64,000 bases of DNA from Solirubrobacterales bacterium (GCA_019240115.1 JAFAYV010000052.1:90681-154680); one strand, 5' to 3'. Positions 48,137 to 58,456 are shown, counted from the stretch's first letter. The notes: generated by a model not told the origin, from the sequence alone. Program-made: numbers and translations.

Positions 48137-50534
48137 GGACCCGGCCCCGGAGCCGGTCGGTCAACGCGGCGGCGATCTTGCGCCGCCGGGTGGCGACCTC
48201 CGCGTCGGTCAGCGTGCGGTCGCTGGCCTGGAACTGCAGCCGCAGCGCGAGCGAGACATTGCCCACGCCGATCCGCTGCTCGTCGCGGTAGACGTCGAAC
48301 ACCTCGGCGCCGGTCAGCAGCGCGCCGCCGGCCTCGCGGACGATCGCGATCACCTCGGCGGCGGTGACCCCGTCGGCGACGATGACCGCGAGGTCCTCGC
48401 GAACCGCCGGGAAGCTCGTCAGGTCGCGGTATCGCGGGACGGCGAGCAGCTCGGCGGCGTCCTCGAGATCGAGCTCGAGGGCGGCCACGGGATCGGTCAG
48501 GTCCCACAGCGCCGCGACGCTCGGGTGGATCTCCCCCAGCCAGCCGGCGTCCCGGTCGCCGAGATCCACGCGCGCGGCCCGCCCCGGATGCAGGAACGGC
48601 TCGGGCGGATCGGCGGCCCGCACCGTCCAGGGCAGGCGCACGGCGTCGAGCAGGCCGGCCAGTACGCCCTTGGCGGCGAATACGTCGGCCGCCGGCGGCG
48701 CCCCGTCGCGCCAGGTCGGCGGCCGGACGGGCCCGATGAGCAGCGCGGCGATGTGATACGGCTCGACCGGGACGTCGTCGCGCATCGCGTACACCGCCCC
48801 GGCCTCGAACAGCCGCACGACGGCGGCGCCGCGCGCGCGGTTGCGCTGCGCGACGTCGAGCAGCGAGCCCAGCAGCGTCGTGCGCAGACGGGCCTGCTCG
48901 GCCGACATCGGGTTGCGCAGGTCGATCGGGAAGCGGTCGCGCAGGCGCAGCCGCTCGGCGGTCTCGGGACTCTCGAAGCTCCAGCCGATGATCTCGTGCA
49001 ATCCCTGCGCGGTCAGCGCGTCGGCCGCGTGGCGGCGCAGGCGCTGGCGATCGGTCAGCCGCCCCGAGGCGCCGCGCCGCGAGGGCAGCGAGGCGGGCAG
49101 GTCCTGCAGCGCCCCGAGCCGCGACACCTCCTCGATCAGATCGGCCTCGCGGGTGACGTCGGCGCGCCGGAACGCGGGGACGGTGACGTCGAGTCCGTCG
49201 GCCGCGTCGGCGACGGTGAACTGCAGCGCGGTCAGGATCTCCGCCGAGCGCGACCGCGGCACCTCCACGCCGAGCAGGCCGCTGACCCGGGCGTCGCGCA
49301 GGCGGATCGCGGCCGCCGGGCGGGTGGGCTCCGAATATCCGACGTCGATCGTCCCCGGCGCCACGCGCGCACCGCAGACCTCGATCATCAGCTGGGTGGC
49401 GAGCACCTGGGCGTCCATCGCCTGCTCGGGCGCAAGGCCCTTCTCGTTGCGTCCCGACGCCTCGGAGCGCAGCCCGAGCGCCAGCGAGGTGCGGTGCACG
49501 TTGGCCCCGTCCCAGGTCGCAACCTCCATCAGCACGCGGGTCGTCGCCTGCGAGACCTCGGAGCGGGCGCCGCCCATGACGCCGGCGATCGAGGTCGGAC
49601 CGTCGTCGTCGGCGATCAGCACCATGTCGGAGGTCAGCGTCCGCGCCTGACCGTCGAGCGTCCGCACGGTCTCCCCGTCGCGCGCGCGGCGTACGACGAG
49701 CTCGCCGCCGGCCACCCGATCGAGATCGAACGCGTGCAGCGGCTGGCCGATCAGCAGCATGACGTAGTTGGTGACGTCGACGACGTTGGAGATCGGCCGC
49801 TGGCCGGCGGCCATCAGGCGCGCCTTCAGCCACGCCGGGGACGGACCGACGGTCACGTCCTCGAACACCCGCGCGGTGAAGCGCGGACACAGATCGGGGC
49901 ACTCGACGGTCACGCGCGCGTCCGCGACCGGGCCCGGGACGCCGGGATCGCGCGTCCACGGCGGAGCGGCGAGCGGCGCGCCGGTGGCGGCGTGGGCCTC
50001 GCGCGCGATCCCGTACACGGCCAGGCAGTCGGGACGGTTGGGGGTGATCTCGAGCACGAGCACGTCGGTCGACAGCGGCAGCACCTCGGTGAGCGGGGTG
50101 CCCGCGGCGAGCCCGTCGGAGAGCACCATGATCCCGTCGTGATCGATGCCGATCGCGACCTCGTCCTCGGCGAGGATCATGCCGTTGGACAGCTGGCCGC
50201 GCAGCTTGGCGACCTTCAACCTCACGCCGGTGGGCATGACCGCCCCCGGTCGCGCCACCGCCACCGTCTGCCCGGTGGCGACGTTCGGCGCCCCGCAGAC
50301 GATCTGGCTGCACTCGCCGTCGCCGGTGTCGACCTGGCAGACGCGCAGGCGGTCGGCGTCGGGATGCTGGCGCGCGTCGAGGACCTTGCCGACGACGAAG
50401 TGCTCCAGCCCCGACACGCCATGGGTCTCGACCCGCTCGACCTCGGTCCCGGTCATCGCGAGGCGCTCGGCGAGCGCGAACACATCGAGGTCGGGGGCGC
50501 AGTACTCGTGCAGCCATTCCAGCGGGACGCGCAT
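48126..50534 (-). CDS. pheT: Phenylalanyl-tRNA synthetase beta subunit
   Basis: MRVPLEWLHEYCAPD; LEITPNRPDCLAVYGIAREAHA; KLRGQLSNGMILAEDE; C-term FDX-ACB domain. Confidence 0.95.
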   Translation of the reverse strand: MRVPLEWLHEYCAPDLDVFALAERLAMTGTEVERVETHGVSGLEHFVVGKVLDARQHPDADRLRVCQVDTGDGECSQIVCGAPNVATGQTVAVARPGAVMPTGVRLKVAKLRGQLSNGMILAEDEVAIGIDHDGIMVLSDGLAAGTPLTEVLPLSTDVLVLEITPNRPDCLAVYGIAREAHAATGAPLAAPPWTRDPGVPGPVADARVTVECPDLCPRFTARVFEDVTVGPSPAWLKARLMAAGQRPISNVVDVTNYVMLLIGQPLHAFDLDRVAGGELVVRRARDGETVRTLDGQARTLTSDMVLIADDDGPTSIAGVMGGARSEVSQATTRVLMEVATWDGANVHRTSLALGLRSEASGRNEKGLAPEQAMDAQVLATQLMIEVCGARVAPGTIDVGYSEPTRPAAAIRLRDARVSGLLGVEVPRSRSAEILTALQFTVADAADGLDVTVPAFRRADVTREADLIEEVSRLGALQDLPASLPSRRGASGRLTDRQRLRRHAADALTAQGLHEIIGWSFESPETAERLRLRDRFPIDLRNPMSAEQARLRTTLLGSLLDVAQRNRARGAAVVRLFEAGAVYAMRDDVPVEPYHIAALLIGPVRPPTWRDGAPPAADVFAAKGVLAGLLDAVRLPWTVRAADPPEPFLHPGRAARVDLGDRDAGWLGEIHPSVAALWDLTDPVAALELDLEDAAELLAVPRYRDLTSFPAVREDLAVIVADGVTAAEVIAIVREAGGALLTGAEVFDVYRDEQRIGVGNVSLALRLQFQASDRTLTDAEVATRRRKIAAALTDRLRGRVRDS

Positions 50535-51622
50535 CAGAACTGCTCCAGGAAGCGGATGTCGTCGTCGTAGAACAGCCGCAGGTCGGTGACGCCGTGCCGA
50601 AGCATCGCGATCCGCTCGATGCCCATCCCGAACGCGAACCCCTGGACGCGCTCGGGGTCGTACCCGGGCGCCCCGACATGCGCGAACACGTTGGGATCGA
50701 CCATCCCCGAGCCGAGGATCTCGATCCAGGCGGTGCCCTTGCACACCGAGCATCGCCGGCCGTCGGGGGTGATGCCCTGGGTGCAGTGAAAGCAGGACAC
50801 GTCGACCTCGACGCTCGGCTCGGTGAACGGGAAGAAGTGCGGCCGCAGACGCACTTCGCGCTCGTCGCCGAAGATCGCCCGCGCGAATCTCAGCAGCGTG
50901 CCCTTCAGGTCGGCCAGGGTGACGTCCTCGTCGACCGCCAGGCCCTCGATCTGGTGAAACTGCGGCAGGTGGGTGGCGTCGATCGCGTCGGGCCGGTAGA
51001 CGCGGCCGGGCACGATGATGTACAGCGGCGGCGGCCCTGACTCCATGGCGTGGATCTGCGCCGGCGAGGTGTGCACCCGCAGCAGGCGCGTGTCGCCGTC
51101 GAACAGGTCGAACTCGCCCTCCTGGCGCAGGTAGTACGTGTCGGTCTCCAGTCGGGCGGGATGGGTCGGGGCGTGGTTGAGCGCGTCGAAGTTGTAGTAG
51201 ACGGTCTCCACCTCCGGGCCCTCGGCGACGTTGAAGCCGAGCCCCAGGAACACGTCCTCGATCTCGCGCTGGGTGCGCGTCATCAGGTGCAGCCGGCCGA
51301 GCGCGGGCAGCGGGTCGGCGGGCAGCGTGACGTCAACGCGGTCCTGCAGCAGCCGCGCGTCGAGCTCAGCGGCGGCCAGCTCCCCGGCGCGCTGCTCGAT
51401 CGCGGCCTCGAGCGCCCGGCGGGCCTCGTTGGCGGCCCGGCCGGTCGCGGCGCGCTCCTCGGGCGGCAGCTGGGCGACGCCGCGCAGCAGGTTGGGCAGG
51501 TCGGCGCGGCGCCCGAGATAACGGATGCGGACCTCCTCGAGCTCGGCGGTGCCGGGAGCAGCGGCGATCGCGTCGCTCGCCTCCCGCTCGATCGCAGCGA
51601 TCTGATCGGTGAGAGCGCTCAT
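50534..51622 (-). CDS. pheS: Phenylalanyl-tRNA synthetase alpha subunit
   Basis: FNVAEGPEVETVYYNFDALNHAPTHPAR; LLRVHTSPAQI; GMGIERIAMLRHGVTDLRLFYDDDIRFLEQF. Confidence 0.96.
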   Translation of the reverse strand: MSALTDQIAAIEREASDAIAAAPGTAELEEVRIRYLGRRADLPNLLRGVAQLPPEERAATGRAANEARRALEAAIEQRAGELAAAELDARLLQDRVDVTLPADPLPALGRLHLMTRTQREIEDVFLGLGFNVAEGPEVETVYYNFDALNHAPTHPARLETDTYYLRQEGEFDLFDGDTRLLRVHTSPAQIHAMESGPPPLYIIVPGRVYRPDAIDATHLPQFHQIEGLAVDEDVTLADLKGTLLRFARAIFGDEREVRLRPHFFPFTEPSVEVDVSCFHCTQGITPDGRRCSVCKGTAWIEILGSGMVDPNVFAHVGAPGYDPERVQGFAFGMGIERIAMLRHGVTDLRLFYDDDIRFLEQF

Positions 51623-52344
51623 GATCCGCGGCGCATCCTAGTTGCCTCATACAGCGCGATCGTCGCCGCCATCGCGGCGTTCAGCGAGTCGGTGGCGATC
51701 GGGATCCGGGCGATGAGATCGGCGGCCGCGACCACCTCCGCGGGCAGGCCGCCGCGCTCGGCGCCGACGAGGTAGGTCGCCTCCGGCAGCTCAAGCTCGT
51801 GCAGCGGGCGCCCCTCGCCGGACTGCAGGGCCACCGTCGGCCCGGGCAGCGCCGCGGGCTCGCCGACCCGGGCGAGGGGCACCGTGAACACCGCGCCCAT
51901 GCTCGCGCGAACCGCCTTGGGACCGTAGGGATCGGCGGTGCCGGGGCCGATGGCGACGCTGGCGGCGCCGAACGCCGCGGCGCAGCGCAGGATCGTCCCG
52001 ACGTTGCCGGGATCGGCGACGCCGTACAGGCACACGCCCAGCGGCCCGAGCGCCGCCGGCGCCCAACGCTCCTCGTAGACGCCGAGCGCGCGCGTGCCCG
52101 ACCCGAGCTCGGAGGCCGCGGCGAGGAGCCGCGGCTCGACCTCGGTGCCGGCGAGCCCCGATCCGCTGGCCACGTAGCGCTCGACCGGCGTCCAGCCGGC
52201 GGCGTCGGCGGCGCAGAGCAGATCCTCGCCCTCGGCGACGAAGCGCGAGGTCGCCTCGCGAGCGCGACGGCGCTGGCTCAGACGGCGGATCTGCTTGAGC
52301 TTGGGATTGTCGGAGCTGGTGATGGTCATCTCGGCCTGGGACAT
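51619..52344 (-). CDS. TrmH/SpoU family RNA methyltransferase
   Basis: DNPKLKQIRRL; FVAEGEDLLCAA; YGVADPGNVGTILRCAAAFGA; GAERGGLPAEV; SLNAAMAATIALYEATR; start may instead be at the inner MTITSS. Confidence 0.93.
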   Translation of the reverse strand: MSQAEMTITSSDNPKLKQIRRLSQRRRAREATSRFVAEGEDLLCAADAAGWTPVERYVASGSGLAGTEVEPRLLAAASELGSGTRALGVYEERWAPAALGPLGVCLYGVADPGNVGTILRCAAAFGAASVAIGPGTADPYGPKAVRASMGAVFTVPLARVGEPAALPGPTVALQSGEGRPLHELELPEATYLVGAERGGLPAEVVAAADLIARIPIATDSLNAAMAATIALYEATRMRRGS

Positions 52345-52345
52345 G

Positions 52346-52379
52346 AAAAAGGCGCCGGTCCCGTCAGGGATGCGGCGCC
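52346..52379 (-). terminator. Rho-independent terminator/attenuator between rplT and trmH-pheST
   Basis: Minus strand GGCGCCG-CATCCCTGACGGGAC-CGGCGCC followed by TTTTT, directly abutting the MSQAEM start codon. Confidence 0.75.
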
Positions 52380-52411
52380 CGGGTGGCGGTGCTGGTGTCG
52401 GCGGGTGTCGC

Positions 52412-52774
52412 TCAGCCGGACGCCAGCGCCTCGCGGGCGCGCTGGGCAAAGCGTCGGAAGGTGTCGGCGTCGTTGACGGCCATGTCGGCGAGGATCTTGC
52501 GGTCGAGCTGCACGCCGGCCACCTCCAGGCCATGTATGAACTGCGAGTACGACAGGCCGTGCTGGCGCGCGGCCGCGTTGATGCGGGTGATCCACAGCCG
52601 GCGGAAGTCGCGCTTGCGGTTGCGGCGATCGCGGTAGCGGTACTGGTCGGCCTTGAGCACGGCCTCCTTGGCCGCCCGGTAATGCCGGCTGGCGTCGCCC
52701 CGGTAGCCCTTGGCGAGCTTCAGCGTCGCGCGGCGCTTCTTGCGCGCGTGGACCGAGCGCTTGACGCGGCTCAT
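52412..52774 (-). CDS. rplT: 50S ribosomal protein L20
   Basis: [39 protein letters not shown]. Confidence 0.97.
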   Translation of the reverse strand: MSRVKRSVHARKKRRATLKLAKGYRGDASRHYRAAKEAVLKADQYRYRDRRNRKRDFRRLWITRINAAARQHGLSYSQFIHGLEVAGVQLDRKILADMAVNDADTFRRFAQRAREALASG

Positions 52775-52974
52775 GACCGCTTGACCCCGAGCAGCGTCTT
52801 CACCTGCTTGACGTCATCCGGAGAGATGACCGCGGGCTGGCCGAGCCGGCGCTTGCGCTTGCGCGACTTCTTCTCGAGGATGTGGCTCGTGAAGGAGTGT
52901 CGGCCACGCACCTTGCCGGTGGCGGTCACCTTGAAGCGCTTCTTGGCGCCCGAATGCGTCTTTGCCTTCGGCAT
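52771..52974 (-). CDS. rpmI: 50S ribosomal protein L35
   Basis: [50 protein letters not shown]. Confidence 0.97.
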   Translation of the reverse strand: MPKAKTHSGAKKRFKVTATGKVRGRHSFTSHILEKKSRKRKRRLGQPAVISPDDVKQVKTLLGVKRS

Positions 52975-53047
52975 CGCGATGCTCGAGTAAAGCAGAAGGC
53001 GGCCGCCGGTCGGTGGTCGGCGCGAGCGCAGCGCGACCGGGAGCGCG

Positions 53048-53716
53048 TCAGGCGGCGGCGTCGCTGGCGGCCGCCGAGCGCCGCTCCGCGCGACCGTTGC
53101 GGTGCTCGTTGCCGCTGCTCTCGCCGTCGTTCCCAGCCGCGCCGTTGGCATCGAACTCGCCGGCGAGGACCGCTTTGCTCGGGGCCAGCATCATCGTCAT
53201 GTTGCGCCCGTCCTGCAGCGGCGTCTGCTCGACGATCGCGATCTCGGCGAGCTCGGAGGCCAGCCGGTCCAGCAGCGCGGTGCCGCGCTCCGGATGGGTG
53301 ACCTCGCGCCCCCGGAACATGATCGTGACCTTGACCCGATCCTTGCCCAGGAGGAAGCGCCGGACGTGGCCCTTCTTCGTGTCGTAGTCGTTCTGGGCGA
53401 TCTTCGGACGGAACTTGATCTCGCGGATCGTGATCTGCTGCTGATGCTTGCGGGCCGCCTTCTGCTTCTGGGCCTGCTCGTACTTGTACTTGGAGTAGTC
53501 GAGCACCCGGCAGACCGGCGGACGTGCGTCGGGAGCGACCTCGACGAGATCGAGATCGCGTTCCTGCGCGTAGGCGAGCGCCTCCGTGGTCTTCACGACG
53601 CCGATCTGCTTCCCATCTTCTCCAACGAGCCGGACCTCGGGCACGCGGATGCGGTCATTGGTCCGGGTGAGATCCCGCTCTGGCGGGCGCCGGTCGAATC
53701 TGCGGGGGACCGGCAC
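53048..53716 (-). CDS. infC: Translation initiation factor IF-3
   Basis: NDRIRVPEVRLVGEDGKQIGVVKTTEALAYAQERDLDLVEVAPDARPPVCRVLDYSKYKYEQAQKQKAARKHQQ; acidic/low-complexity tail. Confidence 0.96.
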   Translation of the reverse strand: MPVPRRFDRRPPERDLTRTNDRIRVPEVRLVGEDGKQIGVVKTTEALAYAQERDLDLVEVAPDARPPVCRVLDYSKYKYEQAQKQKAARKHQQQITIREIKFRPKIAQNDYDTKKGHVRRFLLGKDRVKVTIMFRGREVTHPERGTALLDRLASELAEIAIVEQTPLQDGRNMTMMLAPSKAVLAGEFDANGAAGNDGESSGNEHRNGRAERRSAAASDAAA

Positions 53717-53803
53717 TATTCGGTTGGCGCGGCTGGTTGGTTCAAGCGGTGCCGCGCCGGGTGCAGTTCAGATGGCTCAACACGCTGAAGTATAGCGGCG
53801 GAA

Positions 53804-55741
53804 CTACCGGGCCGCGCGCGTTCGCGCGGCTTGCGCCAGGCGTTCCACGAACTCCCGGAGCGGCGTGGCGCCGAGGTCGCCCTCGCCGTGCGCGCGGACG
53901 CTGACCTCGTCGCGCTGCGCTTCACGGTCGCCGACGATCAGCATGTAGGGAATCTTGCGCAGCTCGGCGTCGCGGATCTTGCGCCCGACCGACTCGTCGC
54001 GGTCGTCGAGCTCGGCGCGCAGGCCCGCCTCGCGGAGGCGATCGCGCGCGAGCCCGCCGTAGACCGCGTGCCGATCGGCGATCGTGAGCACGATCGCCTG
54101 CACCGGCGCCAGCCACACCGGCAGGCCACCGCCCGTGTGCTCGAGCAGGATGCCGATGAATCGCTCATAGGAGCCCATCAGCGCGATGTGGAGCATGACG
54201 GGCCGGTGCTCGGCGTTGTCGGCGCCGGTGTAGGTCAGCTCGAAGCGCTCGGGAAAGTTGTAGTCGAGCTGGCAGGTACCGAGCTGCCACGAGCGGCCCA
54301 GCGCGTCGGTCACATGCATGTCGATCTTCGGGCCGTAGAACGCGCCGTCGCCTTCGTTGACTCTGTAGGCGAGGCTCTGGCTGTCGAGCGCCGCGCGCAG
54401 CGCGGCCTCACTGCGGTCCCACAGCGCCTCGGAGCCGATGCGGTTCTCAGGGCGAGTCGAGAGCTCGAGCGAGGTCTCGAAGCCGAACACGTCGTAGACG
54501 TCGAACGCATACCGCAGCGCTCGCGCGACCTCGTCCTGGATCTGATCCTCGGTGCAGAACACGTGGTTGTCGTCCTGGGTGAAATGACGCACCCGCAGCA
54601 GGCCGTGCAACGTTCCGGACGGCTCGTTGCGATGCAGCGGCCCCGGTTCGGCGTAACGCACCGGGAGATCGCGATACGAGTGCGGCCGCATCGCGTACAG
54701 CTGACAGTGACCGGGGCAGTTCATCGGCTTGACCGCCATCGCCCGATCCTCGGACTCGGTGGTGAACATGTGCTCGCGGTACTTCTGCCAATGGCCCGAC
54801 GTCTCCCACAGCGAGCGGTCGTAGAGGATCGGCGTCTTGACTTCGGTGTAGCCGCGCTCGCCGCCCATCTCGCGACTGAGCTCGACGAGCGCGTTGTAGA
54901 CCTCCGTGCCCGCCGGATACCAGAAGGCCGAGCCCGGGGCCGTCTCTGAGAAGCCGAACAGTCCGAGCTGGGGGCCCAGCCGGCGATGGTCGTTGGCCCG
55001 GGCGCGCTCGAGCAGCTCCTCGAACGCCTTCAAGTCGCCGGCCGAGAAGAACGCAGTGCCATACACGCGCGTGAGCATCGTCCGGCTCGAGTCCCCGCGC
55101 CAGTACGAGCCCGCCACCGACTGCAGCTTGAATGCCTTGATCCGCCTCGTCGAGGGCGCGTGCGGGCCGCGGCAGAGGTCGGTGAACGGACCGTTGGTGT
55201 ACAGCGACACGGTCCGCGCCCCTTGGTTGGCGATGAGGTCCTCGATCAGCTCGACCTTGTAGGGCTGGTCCTCGGCGCGGAAGCGTGCGAGCGCCTCGCG
55301 CACCGGGACGTCCTCGCGGGTGAACCGCTCGTCGGCGGCGATGTGGCGCGCCATCGCCGCCTCGAGCAGGGGGAAGTCGTCGTCGTTGACGACCGTTCCC
55401 GCGGGGAACTCGAAGTCGTAGTAGAAGCCGTTCTCGATCGCGGGCCCGATCGCGATCTTGACGCCCGGGTAGGTGTCGAGCACCGCCGCCGCGAGCACGT
55501 GGGCCGCGTCGTGGCGCACGAGCGCGAGCGCGTCGTCACCGCCGCGCTCGGTCAGCATCTCCAGCCGGGGTCGGTGATCGTTGCCGGCGGGCAGCGGGCG
55601 CGAGAGGTCGCGCAGCTCGCCGTCGATCCGAACCGCCAGCGCGGCACGCGCCAGGCCGGGGCCGATCGCCGCGGCGGCATCGGCGCCGGTGGCGGCGTCG
55701 GCCAGGTGCAGGATCGTCCCGTCGGGCAGCTCGAACTCCAT
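53804..55741 (-). CDS. thrS: Threonyl-tRNA synthetase
   Basis: MEFELPDGTILHLADAATG TGS domain; MAVKPMNCPGHCQLY; HRNEPSGTLHGLLRVRHFTQDDNHVFC. Confidence 0.96.
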   Translation of the reverse strand: MEFELPDGTILHLADAATGADAAAAIGPGLARAALAVRIDGELRDLSRPLPAGNDHRPRLEMLTERGGDDALALVRHDAAHVLAAAVLDTYPGVKIAIGPAIENGFYYDFEFPAGTVVNDDDFPLLEAAMARHIAADERFTREDVPVREALARFRAEDQPYKVELIEDLIANQGARTVSLYTNGPFTDLCRGPHAPSTRRIKAFKLQSVAGSYWRGDSSRTMLTRVYGTAFFSAGDLKAFEELLERARANDHRRLGPQLGLFGFSETAPGSAFWYPAGTEVYNALVELSREMGGERGYTEVKTPILYDRSLWETSGHWQKYREHMFTTESEDRAMAVKPMNCPGHCQLYAMRPHSYRDLPVRYAEPGPLHRNEPSGTLHGLLRVRHFTQDDNHVFCTEDQIQDEVARALRYAFDVYDVFGFETSLELSTRPENRIGSEALWDRSEAALRAALDSQSLAYRVNEGDGAFYGPKIDMHVTDALGRSWQLGTCQLDYNFPERFELTYTGADNAEHRPVMLHIALMGSYERFIGILLEHTGGGLPVWLAPVQAIVLTIADRHAVYGGLARDRLREAGLRAELDDRDESVGRKIRDAELRKIPYMLIVGDREAQRDEVSVRAHGEGDLGATPLREFVERLAQAARTRAAR

Positions 55742-55899
55742 CGGGGGGATCGTAGTATCGGCCGCCGCCGCGGATCGGCGCTCAGCCGCCGGGGGCGTGC
55801 GCGGGCGCGGGGCGGCCTGCCGACGCGGAAGCGCAAGCGCGCGATCGATTCTCATGCCCGCGGCCGCGTCGCCTATCGCGCTACATTTACGGGCCCGAC

Positions 55900-55972
55900 G
55901 GACGATTAGCTCAGCTGGGAGAGCGCCGCCTCGACAAGGCGGAGGTCGCTGGTTCGAGCCCAGCATCGTCCA
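55900..55972 (+). tRNA. tRNA-Val (GAC)
   Basis: GGACGAT...GCTCAGCTGGGAGAGC..CCGCC-TCGACAA-GGCGG..GCTGGTTCGAGCCCAGC-ATCGTCC-A; cloverleaf complete, CCA not encoded. Confidence 0.95.
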
Positions 55973-56035
55973 TGTGCGCGGCGGGCTGGCGACGCCGCTC
56001 AAGCTGCGTGGGGGCGCGGTCGATACTCGCGACCA

Positions 56036-56236
56036 GTGAGCTCCTCGCGGGTGATCGCCCCCACGGTCCTCGGCCTGGCGACCCTGCTGTCGCTGGGGCC
56101 GCATCTGCTGATGCTCGGCTATCACGTCGCGGGCGCGTCCCCGCCGGCGGAGCTGGTTCTGTTCTGTCCCCTGCACCACCTCGCCGATGCGCACCGCGCC
56201 TCGACCTGGACGCTGCGCGCGAGGCCGCTGGCGTGA
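56036..56236 (+). CDS. Possible 66-aa hydrophobic peptide translationally coupled to the next gene
   Basis: SSSRVIAPTVLGLATLLSLGPHLLMLGYHVAGAS; TGA at 56234 overlaps GTG at 56233. Confidence 0.35.
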   Translation: MSSSRVIAPTVLGLATLLSLGPHLLMLGYHVAGASPPAELVLFCPLHHLADAHRASTWTLRARPLA

Positions 56237-57921
56237 ACGGCCCCGGCGACGCCGTCCCCCGGCGCGGCACGCTGCACCGCTTCCGAGCGCTGCCCCACGG
56301 CGGCTCCCTGCCCGAGAACGAGTGGCAGGTGCGCCACCGCGTCGTTGTCAGCCTGCTGTGGGCGATGATCGCGGCGGTCGGCGCCTACGCACTGCTCGCT
56401 CGCGGGACGGGCGCGCTCCGCTACGCGGCCGAGTTCGTGTCGATGGTCGCCTTCGCGATCATCGCGGGCTGGGGCGGCACGACCCACAAGTGGCGGGCCC
56501 TGGCGGCATCGATGGGCCTGTTGACCGGCTGCGCGACCCTGGTCGACGTCTCGGGCGGCATGATCGAGATGCACTTCAGCTTCTTCGTCGTCGTGGTCGT
56601 ACTGACGCTCTACGAGGACTGGGTGCCGTTCCTGGTCGCGGTCGCGTTCGTGCTCATCCACCACGGCGTGATGGGCACGATCGATCCGCGCGCGGTGTTC
56701 GGCGACCCTCGGGAGTGGCGGCACCCGTGGCTGTACGCGGGCCTGCACGCGCTCTTCGTCGCGCTTGCCGGAGTCGCCGGGGTGACCGCCTGGGGGTTCA
56801 ACGAGCGGGTCCGCTTGCGCATGCGCGCGGCCCAGCTCGAGCTCGAGCGCATCAGCTTCACCGATCCGCTGACCGAGCTGGGCAACCGCCGCAGCCTGAT
56901 GGCCGAGCTCACGGCGACGATCGCCATGGGGACCGACCACCTCCTGGCGATCTTCGACCTCGACGGCTTCAAGGAGTACAACGACCGCTTCGGCCATCCC
57001 GCCGGCGACGCCCTGCTCAAGCGCCTGGCCGGCCGCCTGCAGGTCACGCTCGGCCCACGAGCGCGCGGCTTCCGGCTCGGCGGAGACGAGTTCTGCGTGC
57101 TCGCCGCGATCTCCGAGGGACAGGAGGTCGGGGCGCTCGTGTCGGAGTGGACGCGGTGCTTCGGCGAGCACGGCGAGGGCTTCGCGATCTCGGCCTCCAG
57201 CGGCGTCGTCCGCATCCCCGCCGAGACGCGCGAGGTCTCCACGGCGCTCGGCATCTGCGACCGCCGCATGTACGTGGACAAGCACGGCCGCCGGCCGACC
57301 GCCGCTCGCCAGTCGCGCGATGTGCTCCTGGCCGCGTTGACCGAACGACACAGCGACCTGGGCGACCACGTCAGCGGCGTCGCCGCGGCCGCCGCCCGCG
57401 TCGGTGCCGAGCTCGGACTCCCGCCCCGCGTCCTGCAGGAGATCGCCTACGCCGCCGATCTGCACGACATCGGCAAGGTCGCGATCCCCGACTCGATCCT
57501 GACCAAGCCCGGCCCGCTCGACTCCACCGAGCTCGAGTTCATGCGCCGGCACACGGCGATCGGCGAGCGCATCCTCGCCGCCGCCCCGTCGCTGGGCCCG
57601 GTCGCGACGATCGTCCGCTCCACCCACGAGCACTTTGACGGCGGCGGCTATCCCGATGCTCTCGCCGGCGATCAGATCCCCCTCGCCGCCCGCGTGATCA
57701 GCGTCTGCGATGCCTACGACGCCATGGTCGGTCCCCGCCCCTACCGCGAGCCCGCGACCCACGTGGAGGCCATGGCGGAGCTGACGCGCTGCGCCGGCGC
57801 GCAGTTCGACCCCGACGTGGTGGCCGCCTTCACCCAGCTGTTCGCGCAAGCGCCCACGGAGGCGGTCGCTGAGGACCGCGATCTCGCCGCGTCGCTCGTG
57901 CTCGCCGCGCCCACGGGCTGA
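56233..57921 (+). CDS. Membrane GGDEF + HD-GYP bifunctional c-di-GMP protein
   Basis: Multi-TM N-term; DPLTELGNRRSL; FRLGGDEFCVLA; DLHDIGKVAIPDSILTKPGPL; HEHFDGGGYPDAL; SVCDAYDAM. Confidence 0.93.
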   Translation: MNGPGDAVPRRGTLHRFRALPHGGSLPENEWQVRHRVVVSLLWAMIAAVGAYALLARGTGALRYAAEFVSMVAFAIIAGWGGTTHKWRALAASMGLLTGCATLVDVSGGMIEMHFSFFVVVVVLTLYEDWVPFLVAVAFVLIHHGVMGTIDPRAVFGDPREWRHPWLYAGLHALFVALAGVAGVTAWGFNERVRLRMRAAQLELERISFTDPLTELGNRRSLMAELTATIAMGTDHLLAIFDLDGFKEYNDRFGHPAGDALLKRLAGRLQVTLGPRARGFRLGGDEFCVLAAISEGQEVGALVSEWTRCFGEHGEGFAISASSGVVRIPAETREVSTALGICDRRMYVDKHGRRPTAARQSRDVLLAALTERHSDLGDHVSGVAAAAARVGAELGLPPRVLQEIAYAADLHDIGKVAIPDSILTKPGPLDSTELEFMRRHTAIGERILAAAPSLGPVATIVRSTHEHFDGGGYPDALAGDQIPLAARVISVCDAYDAMVGPRPYREPATHVEAMAELTRCAGAQFDPDVVAAFTQLFAQAPTEAVAEDRDLAASLVLAAPTG

Positions 57922-57927
57922 CCGGAC

Positions 57928-58419
57928 TCACCCGCCGGCGACGCGGAAGTTCGCGCGGGCCACGATCCCGACCACCCGCACGTACTGAGGGCAGATCTGT
58001 CCCTGCTCGCAGGCCGCGCGCTCGAGCTCGAACACGCGCGCGGTCCACTCGCCCGCGCACCAGGGCCCACCGAGCTGCGCCGGACCCAGGGCGACGGTCG
58101 TCCGCCGACCCGCGAGCGCGCGCGGCGGGCCGGCCGAGTGCGCGCTGACGCATCCGCCGCGCTGGGGCCCGACGATCGACAGCAGGTAGGAGATGTCGCC
58201 GCCCGCGCCGATGCCGGTGCTCCGGGGCGCCACAAAGTCGAAGCGGACCGTCGACGTGGGCCGCGGGGTCGCCGGTGCGACGGCGAGCCGCGCCGTCGTC
58301 GGCGGGCGCGGCGGCGGCGGCGCGCTCGTCGAGGTCGTCGAGCGGTGGTGTCCCGAGCCTCCGCAGGCGGCGAGTACGACCACGCACGGGACGAGGGTCA
58401 GCGCGCGCCTGAGCCGCAT
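57928..58419 (-). CDS. Predicted lipoprotein, unknown function
   Basis: MRLRRALTLVPCVVVLAACGGSG lipobox; Cys-containing C-terminal domain. Confidence 0.75.
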   Translation of the reverse strand: MRLRRALTLVPCVVVLAACGGSGHHRSTTSTSAPPPPRPPTTARLAVAPATPRPTSTVRFDFVAPRSTGIGAGGDISYLLSIVGPQRGGCVSAHSAGPPRALAGRRTTVALGPAQLGGPWCAGEWTARVFELERAACEQGQICPQYVRVVGIVARANFRVAGG

Positions 58420-58456
58420 CGTCCGCCGAAGTCTAGGGCGGCCGCCGTGACCGGCG

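Noticed and set aside
48525-50570. 681-aa plus-strand ORF over pheT
   Set aside because: Antisense to well recognised pheT
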